This document shows, one piece after another, positions 51,626 through 60,102 of a DNA stretch of 64,000 bases. A model generated the notes under the pieces. That model was not told where the DNA came from, searched no databases, and saw nothing but the letters and a program-made list of their open reading frames with translations. A program made the translations under genes and the position numbers. Numbering within the stretch: the first letter of the stretch is position 1; every line of letters starts with the position of its first letter. Source of the stretch: Hydrogenophaga sp. (lineage in GTDB: Bacteria > Pseudomonadota > Gammaproteobacteria > Burkholderiales > Burkholderiaceae_C); assembly GCF_019264445.1 (NCBI RefSeq), contig NZ_JAHVAB010000040.1:1-64000 (forward strand), written 5' to 3'.

Positions 51626-52777
51626 TCAGCGCCGGATGCGGCCGTCTTCGGTCAGCAAAGTGAGCTCGACGAACCTGGAGCCGGTGTGCTTGTTCGGGCT
51701 AAAGTCCACCGGGAAACCGCCCAGGTCCAGGTTGCGCATGCCTTGAATGGCATTGATGAAACCTTCGCGCGTGAGGTTGCGCCCGGCCCGCTGGACCGCC
51801 TCGCTGAACACCTTGGCCGCCACAAAGCCTTCCATACCGGAATAGTTGGCCGCGCGCCCCTGCTTGGCCCGTACGGCGTTGAGGTACTCACCCGAAATGC
51901 CCGTGACCGGTGTGTAGGGAAAGGGCATCACCTGGCTGACCACCACGCCTTTGGCGTCGGTGCCCAACTCGTCGAGCAGGGCCTGCGTGCCCACAAACGA
52001 CACGTTGTAGAAATTGCCGGCATAGCCGCGCTTGCGTGCCTCGCGAATGAACGCGGCGCACGCCTTGTACGCGCCGATCTGCACGATGGCCTCGGGCCGC
52101 TGCGCCATGACGTCGGCGAGCGCCTTGGCCACATCGACCGTGTTGCGCTCCACCGTGCCGGTGGACGAAGGCTCCATGTTCAGCGCTTTGAGCGCCCGCG
52201 TCACCCCCTCCAGCCCGGCCTTGCCATACGCATCGTTCTGGTAGAACACCGCCACCTTCTTGATGCCGGTGCCAGTGATCTGGCGCACGATCGCGGCCGT
52301 TTCGTCGTAGTACGACGCGCGCACGTGAATGGCGTAGCGGTTGAACGGATCGCGCAAGACCTCGGCGCCCGTGAAGGGCGCAAAGAACGGCACCTTGGCT
52401 TCGCTGGCCAGCGGCAGCGCCACCACGCTGGTGGGCGTGCCGATGTAGCCAAACAGGGCGAACACGCCATCGGCAATGAGCTGGCGGGTGTTGGCAGCGC
52501 AGCGCTCGGGCTCATAGCCATCGTCCATGCGCACCAGCTCGATGCGCCGCCCGTTGACGCCGCCTTTCTGGTTCAGCGCCTCGAAGTACAGCTGCGCGCC
52601 CAGGTGGAACTGCAGGCCCAGCTGCTCGGCCGCGCCACTGAACGGCGCGGACTGCCCCAGCAGGATGCGGGTGTCGTTCACGCCCACCGACTGGGCATGC
52701 GCGACCAGCGCGGTACCGCCCCATGCCTGCAAGGCCGCCATGCGGCCGGCATATCCCAGGATGTCTCTGCGTCGCAT
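51626..52777 (-). CDS. Branched-chain-type ABC transporter substrate-binding protein
   Basis: A 383-residue periplasmic receptor of the LivK (Peripla_BP_6) family. It has a twin-arginine leader (MRRRDILGYAG...VAHAQS) and IPVGQ-like ILLGQSAPFSGAAEQLG and NQKGGVNGRRIELVRMDDGYEPERC. No permease or ATPase genes are adjacent, so it is an orphan receptor serving a transporter encoded elsewhere. Location before two peptidases suggests a peptide, acylated amino acid or amide ligand. Confidence 0.9.
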   Translation of the reverse strand: MRRRDILGYAGRMAALQAWGGTALVAHAQSVGVNDTRILLGQSAPFSGAAEQLGLQFHLGAQLYFEALNQKGGVNGRRIELVRMDDGYEPERCAANTRQLIADGVFALFGYIGTPTSVVALPLASEAKVPFFAPFTGAEVLRDPFNRYAIHVRASYYDETAAIVRQITGTGIKKVAVFYQNDAYGKAGLEGVTRALKALNMEPSSTGTVERNTVDVAKALADVMAQRPEAIVQIGAYKACAAFIREARKRGYAGNFYNVSFVGTQALLDELGTDAKGVVVSQVMPFPYTPVTGISGEYLNAVRAKQGRAANYSGMEGFVAAKVFSEAVQRAGRNLTREGFINAIQGMRNLDLGGFPVDFSPNKHTGSRFVELTLLTEDGRIRR

Positions 52778-52956
52778 CGTGCCGTACCCCTCACCGTATT
52801 GATCCGATGAGTGCAGGGTATGCGATTTTCTTCATACGGGTAAGGTCGCAGGCGCGCACTTCGTCGGCGATGAACGGTGCAACCGTGAGCGAGTCCACAT
52901 CCCCACCTGCGGCATGGGCGCACGCCTATCATGGGCACCCTGCACTCCTCCAAGCC

Positions 52957-55023
52957 ATGACGAACACCGCCAACACCCCGGCCACGCAGCACGTGCGCGG
53001 CGCCTGCCCACACGACTGCCCCGACACCTGTGCCCTGGTCACCACGGTGGACAACGGCGTGGCCATCCGCGTGGCCGGCAACCCCGATCACCGACACACC
53101 GACGGCGCCCTGTGCACCAAGGTCTCGCGCTACGCCGAACGCACCTACCACCCCGAGCGGCTGCTCACGCCGCTCAAGCGCAGCGGCCCCAAAGGCAGCG
53201 GCCGCTTCGAACCCGTGGGCTGGGACGAGGCGCTCGACGACATCGCCACCCGCCTCCAGGCCATTGCCGCCCAAGACCCGCAAGCCATCCTGCCCTACAG
53301 CTACGCCGGCACCATGGGGCAGGTGCAGGGCGAGGCCATGGCGGGGCGCTTCTTCCACCGCCTGGGCGCCTCCCTGCTCGACCGCACCATCTGCGCGTCG
53401 GCCGGTGGCGAAGCCCTGGTGCAGACCCTGGGCGGCAAAGTCGGCATGAAGGTGGAGCACTTCGCGCGCGCGAAGCTGATCCTGATCTGGGGCAGCAACT
53501 CGATCGGCAGCAACCTGCACTTCTGGCGGCTGGCGCAACAGGCCAAGCGCGATGGCGCACAGCTGGTGTGCATCGACCCACGCCGCACCGAAACCGCCGA
53601 CAAGTGCCACGAACACATCGCCCTGCGCCCGGGCACCGACGCCGCCCTGGCGCTCGCGCTCATGCACCAGCTCATCACCCATGACTGGCTCGACCACGAC
53701 TACATCGCCCAACACACACTGGGCTGGGAGGCACTGCGCGAGCGGGCGCTGCAATGGCCGCCCGAGCGCGCGGCCGAGGTTTGCGGCGTTCCGGTGCAGC
53801 AGATCGCGGATCTGGCACAAGCCTACGGCACCACCCGCCCCGCCGCGATCCGGCTCAACTACGGCATGCAGCGCGTGCGCGGTGGCGGCAATGCGGTGCG
53901 CGCCATCGCCTGCCTGCCCGCGCTGGTGGGCGCCTGGCGCGAAGCCGCCGGCGGTTTGCTGCTCTCCGCCTCGGGCCATTTCCCGGTGAACCGGGCGGCC
54001 CTGCAACGGCCCGACCTGCTCGCCGCGCGACGCGCGCGCACCCTCAACATGAGCACCATCGGCGACGACCTGTTGCGCGACGCATCCCCTGCATTCGGGC
54101 CCAAGGTGGCGGCGGTGATCGTCTACAACAGCAACCCCGTGGCGGTCGCGCCCGAGTCGGGCAAGGTGGTGCAAGGGTTTGAGCGCGAAGACCTCTTCAC
54201 CGTGGTGCTGGAGCACTTCCAGACCGACACCGCCGACCTGGCCGACTACATCCTGCCCGCCACCACCCAGCTCGAACACTGGGACATCCACACCAGCTAC
54301 GGCCACACCGACGTGCTGCTGAACCGCCCGGCCATCGCACCCGTGGGCCAGGCCCGCACCAACACCGACATTTTCCGCACGCTGGCCCGGCGCATGGGCT
54401 TTGACGACCCCTGCTTTGCCGACGACGACCTCACCCTGTGCCGCACCGCTTTCGGCGATGCTGTGGACTTCCAGCAGTTGCTCGACCAGGGCTTTGCCAC
54501 CCTGGACGTGCCCGATGCGCCCTTTGCCCATGGGGGCTTTCCCACTGCATCAGGCCGCTGCGAGTTTTTCAGCGCACGGCTGGCCGCGCAAGGTCAGGAC
54601 GGTCTGCCCGACCACTTGCCCAACTTCGAAACCGCCGGCAGCTCGGCCGAGTTTCCGCTGGCCATGATCTCGCCGCCCGCGCGCAACTTCCTCAACTCCA
54701 GTTTCGTCAACGTGACCAGCCTGCGCGACATCGAAGGCGAACCGCTGCTGGAGATCCACGCCGACGACGCCGCCCCGCGGGGCATCGTCAGCGGCCAGAT
54801 GGTGCGCGTGTTCAACCAGCGCGGCGAATACCGCTGCAAAGCCAGCGTGTCGCGTCGCGCGCGCCCGGGCGTGGTCAATGGCCTGGGCATCTGGTGGCGC
54901 AAGCTGGGGCCTGCTGGCACCAACGTCAACCAGGTCACCAGCCAGCGCCTGACCGACATGGGCGGCGGCCCGGTGTTCTACGACTGCCTGGTCGACGTGG
55001 CCGCGCTGCCCGAAGGCGCCTGA
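52957..55023 (+). CDS. Molybdopterin-dependent oxidoreductase
   Basis: A 688-residue member of the bis-MGD (DMSO reductase) superfamily. The N-terminal [4Fe-4S] motif is CPHDCPDTC (Cys17, Cys21, Cys25) with Cys53 in GALCTKV. Further blocks are LIWGSNSIGSNLHFWRLAQQ, NYGMQRVRGGGNAVRAI and the C-terminal NVTSLRDIEGEPLLEIHADDAAPRGIVSGQMVRV. No signal peptide is visible at the chosen ATG and no electron-transfer subunits are nearby, so a soluble single-subunit enzyme is likely. The substrate is unknown. Confidence 0.87.
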   Translation: MTNTANTPATQHVRGACPHDCPDTCALVTTVDNGVAIRVAGNPDHRHTDGALCTKVSRYAERTYHPERLLTPLKRSGPKGSGRFEPVGWDEALDDIATRLQAIAAQDPQAILPYSYAGTMGQVQGEAMAGRFFHRLGASLLDRTICASAGGEALVQTLGGKVGMKVEHFARAKLILIWGSNSIGSNLHFWRLAQQAKRDGAQLVCIDPRRTETADKCHEHIALRPGTDAALALALMHQLITHDWLDHDYIAQHTLGWEALRERALQWPPERAAEVCGVPVQQIADLAQAYGTTRPAAIRLNYGMQRVRGGGNAVRAIACLPALVGAWREAAGGLLLSASGHFPVNRAALQRPDLLAARRARTLNMSTIGDDLLRDASPAFGPKVAAVIVYNSNPVAVAPESGKVVQGFEREDLFTVVLEHFQTDTADLADYILPATTQLEHWDIHTSYGHTDVLLNRPAIAPVGQARTNTDIFRTLARRMGFDDPCFADDDLTLCRTAFGDAVDFQQLLDQGFATLDVPDAPFAHGGFPTASGRCEFFSARLAAQGQDGLPDHLPNFETAGSSAEFPLAMISPPARNFLNSSFVNVTSLRDIEGEPLLEIHADDAAPRGIVSGQMVRVFNQRGEYRCKASVSRRARPGVVNGLGIWWRKLGPAGTNVNQVTSQRLTDMGGGPVFYDCLVDVAALPEGA

Positions 55024-56120
55024 TGCGGCGGTGGCTCGTGCCGATGGCCCTGGCCCTGTTGAGCGCGGGCTGTGCCGGCACCAGCGGCGTGGGCTACTAC
55101 TGGCAATCGGTCACCGGCCACCTGCGGCTGATGCAGGCCGCCCGCCCGGTGGACGCGTGGCTGACCGACGCGCAAACGCCACAAAGCCTCAAGGACCGGC
55201 TGGCGCTCGCCCAGCGCATTCGCGCCTTCGCCGTGAGCGAGCTGGCCCTGCCCGACAACGCCAGCTACCACCGATACGCGGACCTGCAGCGCAGGGCTGC
55301 CATCTACAACGTGGTGGCAGCCCCTGCACTCTCCCTCACCCTGCAGACCTGGTGCTTCCCGGTGGCGGGGTGCGTGGGCTACCGGGGCTATTTCGACGAA
55401 GCCGACGCACGCCGTTTCGCCAGCGGGCTGCCCGCAGGACTGGAGGTGGCCGTGTACCCCGTGCCGGCCTACTCCACGCTGGGCTGGATGAACTGGGCCG
55501 GCGGCGATCCACTGCTCAACACCTTCATCGCCTACCCGGAGGGCGAACTGGCGCGGCTGCTCTTTCACGAACTCGCGCACCAGGTGGTGTATGCGTCGGG
55601 CGACACCGAATTCACCGAATCCTTCGCCACCACGGTCGAACGCCTGGGCGGCGCGCGCTGGCTGGCCACGCAAGCCAGCGCATCGGCCCGCGGCGAATAC
55701 GCCGCCTTTGATGAGCGCCGCCGGCGTTTTCGCGCCCTCACGTTGGCGGTGCGGCAGACACTGGACGCGATCTACAAAGACGCGTCGCTCGACGACACCG
55801 AAAAGACCCGCCGCAAGACGGCGGCCATGGCGGATTTCCGCCAGTCCTACGAAACCCTCAAGCGCGACTGGGGCGGCTTCGCCGGCTACGACCCTTTTGT
55901 GGCGCAGGCCAACAACGCCAGCTTTGCCGCGCAAGCCGCTTACGACGGGCTGGTGCCGGCCTTCGAGGCGCTCTTCGAGCGAGAAGGGCGCGACTTCACG
56001 CGGTTCTATGATGCGGTGCGCGCGCTGGCGGCGCGGCCCAAGGAAGAACGGCGCATCGATCTGATGCGCCTGGCACCTACGCCGTCGTTGGCGGCTCGAC
56101 ACACTGGCGCGCGTCCCTGA
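55023..56120 (+). CDS. Predicted aminopeptidase lipoprotein (COG4324)
   Basis: A 365-residue lipoprotein. The lipobox LLSAGC gives lipidation at residue 17. The zinc motif HELAHQVVYASGDTEFTESFATTVE near residue 187 is that of the COG4324 aminopeptidase family, as is the GYYWQSVTGHLRLMQAARPV start. The ATG overlaps the preceding stop by one base (TGATG). It acts presumably on peptides in the periplasm; the link to the oxidoreductase is only genetic. Confidence 0.87.
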   Translation: MRRWLVPMALALLSAGCAGTSGVGYYWQSVTGHLRLMQAARPVDAWLTDAQTPQSLKDRLALAQRIRAFAVSELALPDNASYHRYADLQRRAAIYNVVAAPALSLTLQTWCFPVAGCVGYRGYFDEADARRFASGLPAGLEVAVYPVPAYSTLGWMNWAGGDPLLNTFIAYPEGELARLLFHELAHQVVYASGDTEFTESFATTVERLGGARWLATQASASARGEYAAFDERRRRFRALTLAVRQTLDAIYKDASLDDTEKTRRKTAAMADFRQSYETLKRDWGGFAGYDPFVAQANNASFAAQAAYDGLVPAFEALFEREGRDFTRFYDAVRALAARPKEERRIDLMRLAPTPSLAARHTGARP

Positions 56121-56143
56121 ACACTTCAAAAACGAGGCAAGCC

Positions 56144-56479
56144 ATGGCAGACATTCACATCGAACGCGACCACACCCTGGGCATGGCCGCCGCACGCAAA
56201 CTGGCCTGGCGCTGGGCAGAGCAGGCCGAAAGCGACTTCGACATGAGCTGCACCTACGAAGAAGGCGAAGCCTGCGACGAGGTGCAGTTCACCCGGTCGG
56301 GGGTGAGCGGCACGCTCAAGGTCACGGGCGAGCGCTTCGAGCTGGATGCGCGCCTGGGCTTCCTGCTCGGTGCCTTCAAGGACCGCATCGAAAGCGAGAT
56401 CGTCAAAAACCTCGATGCCCTGCTGGCGGCCAAGAAGCCCGCCGCCAAAGCCGCTGCCAAAAAGAAGAAAGCCGGCTGA
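56144..56479 (+). CDS. Polyhydroxyalkanoic acid system family protein
   Basis: A 111-residue protein of the PHA_gran_rgn family (MADIHIERDHTLGMAAARKLAWRWAEQAESDFDMSCTYEEGEACDEVQFTRSGVSGTLKV). It ends in an Ala/Lys-rich tail (KKPAAKAAAKKKKAG), again like a DNA- or granule-binding tail. Family members lie next to PHA synthesis genes and are thought to assist granule formation. A terminator hairpin overlaps its stop codon. Confidence 0.85.
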   Translation: MADIHIERDHTLGMAAARKLAWRWAEQAESDFDMSCTYEEGEACDEVQFTRSGVSGTLKVTGERFELDARLGFLLGAFKDRIESEIVKNLDALLAAKKPAAKAAAKKKKAG

Positions 56480-56490
56480 CGCCGGCTTTC
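56467..56490 (-). terminator. Terminator hairpin overlapping a stop codon
   Basis: GAAAGCCGGC and GCCGGCTTTC form a perfect ten-base-pair stem around TGAC, which contains the TGA of the PHA-system gene. On the minus strand it is followed by TTCTTCTTTTT, so it is a good intrinsic terminator for the convergent acyl-CoA-binding protein gene, built into the basic-tail codons of the opposite gene. Confidence 0.75.
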
Positions 56491-56511
56491 CAGGCGTTCG
56501 CGTGCCGGGCT

Positions 56512-56766
56512 TCAGCTCAGGGACGCAATCAGGTCGATGTACTGCTGCATCGCGTCGTCGTTGCTGGTGCCCTTGAGGCCATTCCAGGCGTCCCACTTGG
56601 CGCGCCCCACCATGTCACCAAAGCCCGGCTTCTTCTCGGCGTTGTCGCCGCTGGTGGCCTGCTTGTACAAGCCGTAGATCTTGAGCAAGGTGGCGTTGTC
56701 GGGGCGTTCGCTGAGGTTCTTGGATTGCGCCACTGCGGCTTCGAACTGGGACTTGAGGTCGGCCAT
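56512..56766 (-). CDS. Acyl-CoA-binding protein
   Basis: An 84-residue four-helix protein of the ACBP family (SQFEAAVAQSKNLSERPDNATLLKIYGLYKQATSGDNAEKKPGFGDMVGRAKWDAWNGLKGTS). The Tyr, Lys and Trp residues that hold the CoA moiety (YGLYKQAT, KWDAW) are present. It carries long-chain acyl-CoA in the cytosol. It lies between the PHA-system protein and, divergently, the wax ester synthase, an appropriate place for an acyl-CoA carrier. Confidence 0.93.
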   Translation of the reverse strand: MADLKSQFEAAVAQSKNLSERPDNATLLKIYGLYKQATSGDNAEKKPGFGDMVGRAKWDAWNGLKGTSNDDAMQQYIDLIASLS

Positions 56767-56926
56767 GAATGCTCCTGATGGGGAAATAAAACGCCCGGCT
56801 CGACGCGACCGGGCTTAGGGGTGTCCCGCTATCTTACGGTTGGACCTCTCTGCACAATAGGCCCACCACCCAAGACCAGCGGCACCGGGCACCCTTTGTC
56901 CCGGTTCACGCGCCCGAGGAGCATCC

Positions 56927-58504
56927 ATGGTTCAACGCGTCGCCGCCCGTGTCGGCACTTCAGCAGCAGTGCGCTCACGCCCGGACAAGCCCACCGGGCA
57001 GCTCGTGCGCAAGGCGGGTCAGTCGGTGCAGAAGGCACTGACCAGGAGCCTGGGCATGGATGGCGAGCGCATGAGCAAGGTCGACACCGCTTGGCTGCGC
57101 ATGGACTCGCCCTCCAACCTCATGATGATCGTGGGCGTCTGGATTCTGCGGCCCGGCATTTCCCTGGACGCCTTAAGCGAGCGCGTGCGCGAACGCCTGC
57201 TGCTCTATCGCCGCTTCACGCAGATCGCCCGCGAAGATGCCGCGGGTGCGCATTGGGCTGACGACCCAGACTTCCGCATGGAACGCCATCTCGTTACGCA
57301 CCGGCTCACACGGCAGCGCGGACAGACAGAACAGGCCGCCCTGCAAGCGCGTGTGGGCGAACTCGCCATGCAGTCGCTGGACCATGAACACCCGCTCTGG
57401 CGATTTGAGCTCATCGAACAGTACGACGGCGGCTCCGCCCTGATTGCGCGCATCCACCATTGCATCGCAGATGGCATCGCGCTCATCAGCGTGATGATGA
57501 GTCTGGTCGACGGTGGCAACGCGCCACCACAGCGCAAAAGCCGCAAGGCCGCCAAGGCGGGTCTCGATGGCGCCGAAGACTGGCTCGCCGACACCCTCAT
57601 CCGCCCCTTCGGCGACATCACGGCCAAGGCCCTTGAAGCGGCGGGGGGTGGCGCAGCGAAGTCGCTCTCGATGCTGGCCGCCCCGCAGCAAAGCCTGAGC
57701 CACACACTGGGCCAGGCCGCCGACATGGCGCGCATGGGCGGGCAACTCGCCAGCGATCTGGCCGCCCTCGCCCTCATGCCCGACGACTCCCCCACGCGAC
57801 TGAAAGGCCAGCCCGGCAGCACCAAGCGCGTGGCCTGGTGTCAGCCCATCCCGCTCGATGAGGTCAAGGCGATCGGCAAGGCGTTGAACTGCTCGGTGAA
57901 CGACGTGCTGCTCGGCTGTGTGGCCGGTGCCCTGGGCGCCTACCTGCAGCGACTGGGCGATGAGACCCGAGGCCAGGAAATCCGGGCCATGGTGCCCATC
58001 AACCTGCGCCCGATGGAAGACGCCTGGAAGCTGGGCAACCGCTTCGGCCTGGTGCCGCTGGTGCTGCCCATCGGGGTCGACAACCCCATCGAGCGCGTGT
58101 TCACCGTGCGCTCGCGCATGAACAGCCTCAAGGGCAGTTTGCAACCGCTGCTCACCTTTGGCCTGCTGTCGGTCGCGGGTTTGCTGATCAAGCCCGCGCA
58201 GGACGCGATGCTCAGCCTGTTTGGCCGCAAGACCACGGCCGTGATGACCAATGTGCCAGGGCCTGCAACCAAACTGAAGGTCTGTGGCGCCACGCTGGAG
58301 CAGACCATGTTCTGGGTGCCGCAAACGGGCACCGTCGGACTGGGTGTGTCGATCTTGAGCTATGGCGGCGGCGTGCAGTTTGGCGTGATCGCCGACACCG
58401 CGCTGTGCCCGGATCCTCAACAGATCATCGATGAGTTCGAGCCGGAGTTTGCCCGCCTGCTCACCGTGACGCTCATGCTGCCCTGGGGCGAGGCCAAAGG
58501 CTAG
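56927..58504 (+). CDS. Wax ester synthase / diacylglycerol acyltransferase (WS/DGAT)
   Basis: A 525-residue acyltransferase. The catalytic HHxxxDG motif is HHCIADG at residues 177-183. Other family blocks are [22 protein letters not shown] (52-71), [42 protein letters not shown] and [16 protein letters not shown]. It esterifies acyl-CoA with fatty alcohol (wax ester) or diacylglycerol (triacylglycerol). An extra 45 basic residues precede the usual N-terminus. CCGAGGAG lies ahead of the ATG. It complements the acyl-CoA reductase at 43614. Confidence 0.93.
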   Translation: MVQRVAARVGTSAAVRSRPDKPTGQLVRKAGQSVQKALTRSLGMDGERMSKVDTAWLRMDSPSNLMMIVGVWILRPGISLDALSERVRERLLLYRRFTQIAREDAAGAHWADDPDFRMERHLVTHRLTRQRGQTEQAALQARVGELAMQSLDHEHPLWRFELIEQYDGGSALIARIHHCIADGIALISVMMSLVDGGNAPPQRKSRKAAKAGLDGAEDWLADTLIRPFGDITAKALEAAGGGAAKSLSMLAAPQQSLSHTLGQAADMARMGGQLASDLAALALMPDDSPTRLKGQPGSTKRVAWCQPIPLDEVKAIGKALNCSVNDVLLGCVAGALGAYLQRLGDETRGQEIRAMVPINLRPMEDAWKLGNRFGLVPLVLPIGVDNPIERVFTVRSRMNSLKGSLQPLLTFGLLSVAGLLIKPAQDAMLSLFGRKTTAVMTNVPGPATKLKVCGATLEQTMFWVPQTGTVGLGVSILSYGGGVQFGVIADTALCPDPQQIIDEFEPEFARLLTVTLMLPWGEAKG

Positions 58505-59277
58505 GTGTCGACCAGCGCCAGCCGGCGGTTGGCGATTTCGAGCAAGCCATCGAAGATGAGGCTTTCCACCAGTTCGACGGGCATGGACATGCTGGGCGCC
58601 ATCTTCCAGCCCGCACCACCTGTCATGAAGCAGGCCGGCTCTTCGCCGCAATGGCGGCGCAGGTTCTCGGCCATGCGCTGCACGGCCCCCGCAATGGCGA
58701 AGGTACCGCCGCTGGTGAGCGCATCGCTGGTGTTGGTGGGAAAATCACAGACCTCGCCGGTCGGCACATGCAGACCTGCCGTGCCCGATTCGAGCGCGCG
58801 CAGCATGATGCCGTGCCCAGGCAGGATGATGCCCCCGAGGAATCGACCCTCGGTATCGATGGCCTCCACGGTCACCGCCGTGCCCACCATGACCACCACG
58901 CAGGGTCGTTTCGGTCCCTGAGCCAGCAGCCGCTGCCGGGCACCGATCATGGCCACCCAGCGGTCGGAACCCAGTCGGGTGGGATGGTCGTATCCGTTGG
59001 TGAGGCCCGCCTCGGCCGTGCTGGACACCACCCAGTGCGGCGTCACGTCCCACAATTCGAGCTGCTCTTCGACGCGGCGTTTGACGGCATCCCCCGCCAC
59101 CACGCATCCCAGCACCCAACGCGGCGAGGGCAGGCTGGCCCAGTCGCCTTCTTCCAGGGTCTCGATGTTTTCGAGGAATTGCGCGCCGCTTGCCAGCAGG
59201 CTGGCGCCCACGCGCGGAGCATCGTAGAGGGCCCACTTCAGGCGGGTGTTGCCGACATCCAGGGCCAGAAAAGTCAT
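58501..59277 (-). CDS. coaX: Type III pantothenate kinase
   Basis: A 258-residue kinase for the first step of coenzyme A synthesis. Motifs are [17 protein letters not shown] at the start, [42 protein letters not shown] and MTGGAGWKM near the end. Its stop codon overlaps that of the convergent WS/DGAT gene. The usual neighbour birA is not present here. Confidence 0.94.
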   Translation of the reverse strand: MTFLALDVGNTRLKWALYDAPRVGASLLASGAQFLENIETLEEGDWASLPSPRWVLGCVVAGDAVKRRVEEQLELWDVTPHWVVSSTAEAGLTNGYDHPTRLGSDRWVAMIGARQRLLAQGPKRPCVVVMVGTAVTVEAIDTEGRFLGGIILPGHGIMLRALESGTAGLHVPTGEVCDFPTNTSDALTSGGTFAIAGAVQRMAENLRRHCGEEPACFMTGGAGWKMAPSMSMPVELVESLIFDGLLEIANRRLALVDT

Positions 59278-59343
59278 GCGCGGATTATGACCAAGCGGCC
59301 TTCGCGAAATTGCCGCAACGCAACAACGCCGGCATGAGTCACC

Positions 59344-60012
59344 TTAAATCAGGCCGATCCAGCACGCCCGCTGAACCGCTGCGAGCTTGTTGTCGGTCTG
59401 CAGCTTGGCCATGGCATTGGCCAGGTGGTAGTTGACTGTGCGCTCGGAGCAATCCATGCGCAACGCGGTCTCGCGCGCGGTCAGACCTTCAAACGCGAGG
59501 TTGAGGCTTTCAAGCTCGCGCGGACTCAGACCCACCCGCTGCTCGGCAATGGTTCGCCGCAGCATCGGCCACACATTGAAAGCAGACCAGGCCAGCACCG
59601 CAGCCTCGGATCGGTCGGCAAAAGCCCTCGGGCTGAACATGAAGCACTCGAACGCACGGCCCGCCGGCAGGCTGAATGCCACACGCACCAGCGTCTGGTA
59701 GCCGTGCGCCAGCCACAAACGGCGCCAGCGACTGGACTGCTCAAAAGAAGACTTGGAGATGTCCTGCCAGGCGACGAGGGGCGCGTCGCTGTCGCGCCAG
59801 CCGGAGCCAAAGTCCCGGCTTTCGGCCAGGGCCTCGGCGGCACTCAACAAACGGGGAGGATGGATGGCCAGCACCTCCCGCTGGTCTCGGCCACCCAGCG
59901 GGTTCGGCCCCAGCACCAACACCGCTTCCACCCCTTGATCGCGCAATGCACAGACCCAGTCGGCCAGAATGCCGTCCAGGCTGACACTGTCAAAGTTGAC
60001 AGGCAGGGTCAT
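59344..60012 (-). CDS. LuxR-family transcriptional regulator
   Basis: A 222-residue protein with a C-terminal GerE-type helix-turn-helix (LSPRELESLNLAFEGLTARETALRMDCSERTVNYHLANAMAKLQT) and an N-terminal domain of about 150 residues of the size and predicted fold of an autoinducer-binding domain (HGYQTLVRVAFSLPAGRAFECFMFSPRAF). No luxI gene is nearby. It is divergent from the alpha-hydroxyketone sensor kinase gene. ATG 60012 is preferred; GTG 60024 is possible. Two palindromes sit directly in front of it, one almost touching the start. Confidence 0.87.
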   Translation of the reverse strand: MTLPVNFDSVSLDGILADWVCALRDQGVEAVLVLGPNPLGGRDQREVLAIHPPRLLSAAEALAESRDFGSGWRDSDAPLVAWQDISKSSFEQSSRWRRLWLAHGYQTLVRVAFSLPAGRAFECFMFSPRAFADRSEAAVLAWSAFNVWPMLRRTIAEQRVGLSPRELESLNLAFEGLTARETALRMDCSERTVNYHLANAMAKLQTDNKLAAVQRACWIGLI

Positions 60013-60016
60013 GGTT

Positions 60017-60033
60017 TGCAACACCGTGTTGCA
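60017..60033. promoter_or_regulatory. Palindrome in the LuxR/sensor kinase divergent region (site 1)
   Basis: TGCAACAC and GTGTTGCA flank a single C. It lies four bases upstream of the LuxR-type gene's ATG, so a bound protein would block its expression. The most likely binder is the LuxR-type protein itself or the response regulator. Confidence 0.5.
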
Positions 60034-60042
60034 TACACAATG

Positions 60043-60056
60043 CCTGATGAATCAGG
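60043..60056. promoter_or_regulatory. Palindrome in the LuxR/sensor kinase divergent region (site 2)
   Basis: CCTGAT and ATCAGG flank two bases. The CCTG...CAGG ends recall the ends of lux-type boxes, but the site is shorter than the usual 18-20 bases. It lies ten bases from site 1 and 47 bases before the kinase start. Confidence 0.45.
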
Positions 60057-60090
60057 ACAGGGGGCCCACGCTAGAGGTGTTTGGCGATCG

Positions 60091-60096
60091 AAGGAG
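60091..60096 (+). promoter_or_regulatory. Ribosome binding site fixing the sensor kinase start
   Basis: AAGGAG lies six bases before TTG 60103. It therefore supports translation in the frame that is left after about 60243, not the frame that would begin with GTG at 60120. Confidence 0.7.
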
Positions 60097-60102
60097 TGCA
60101 TA

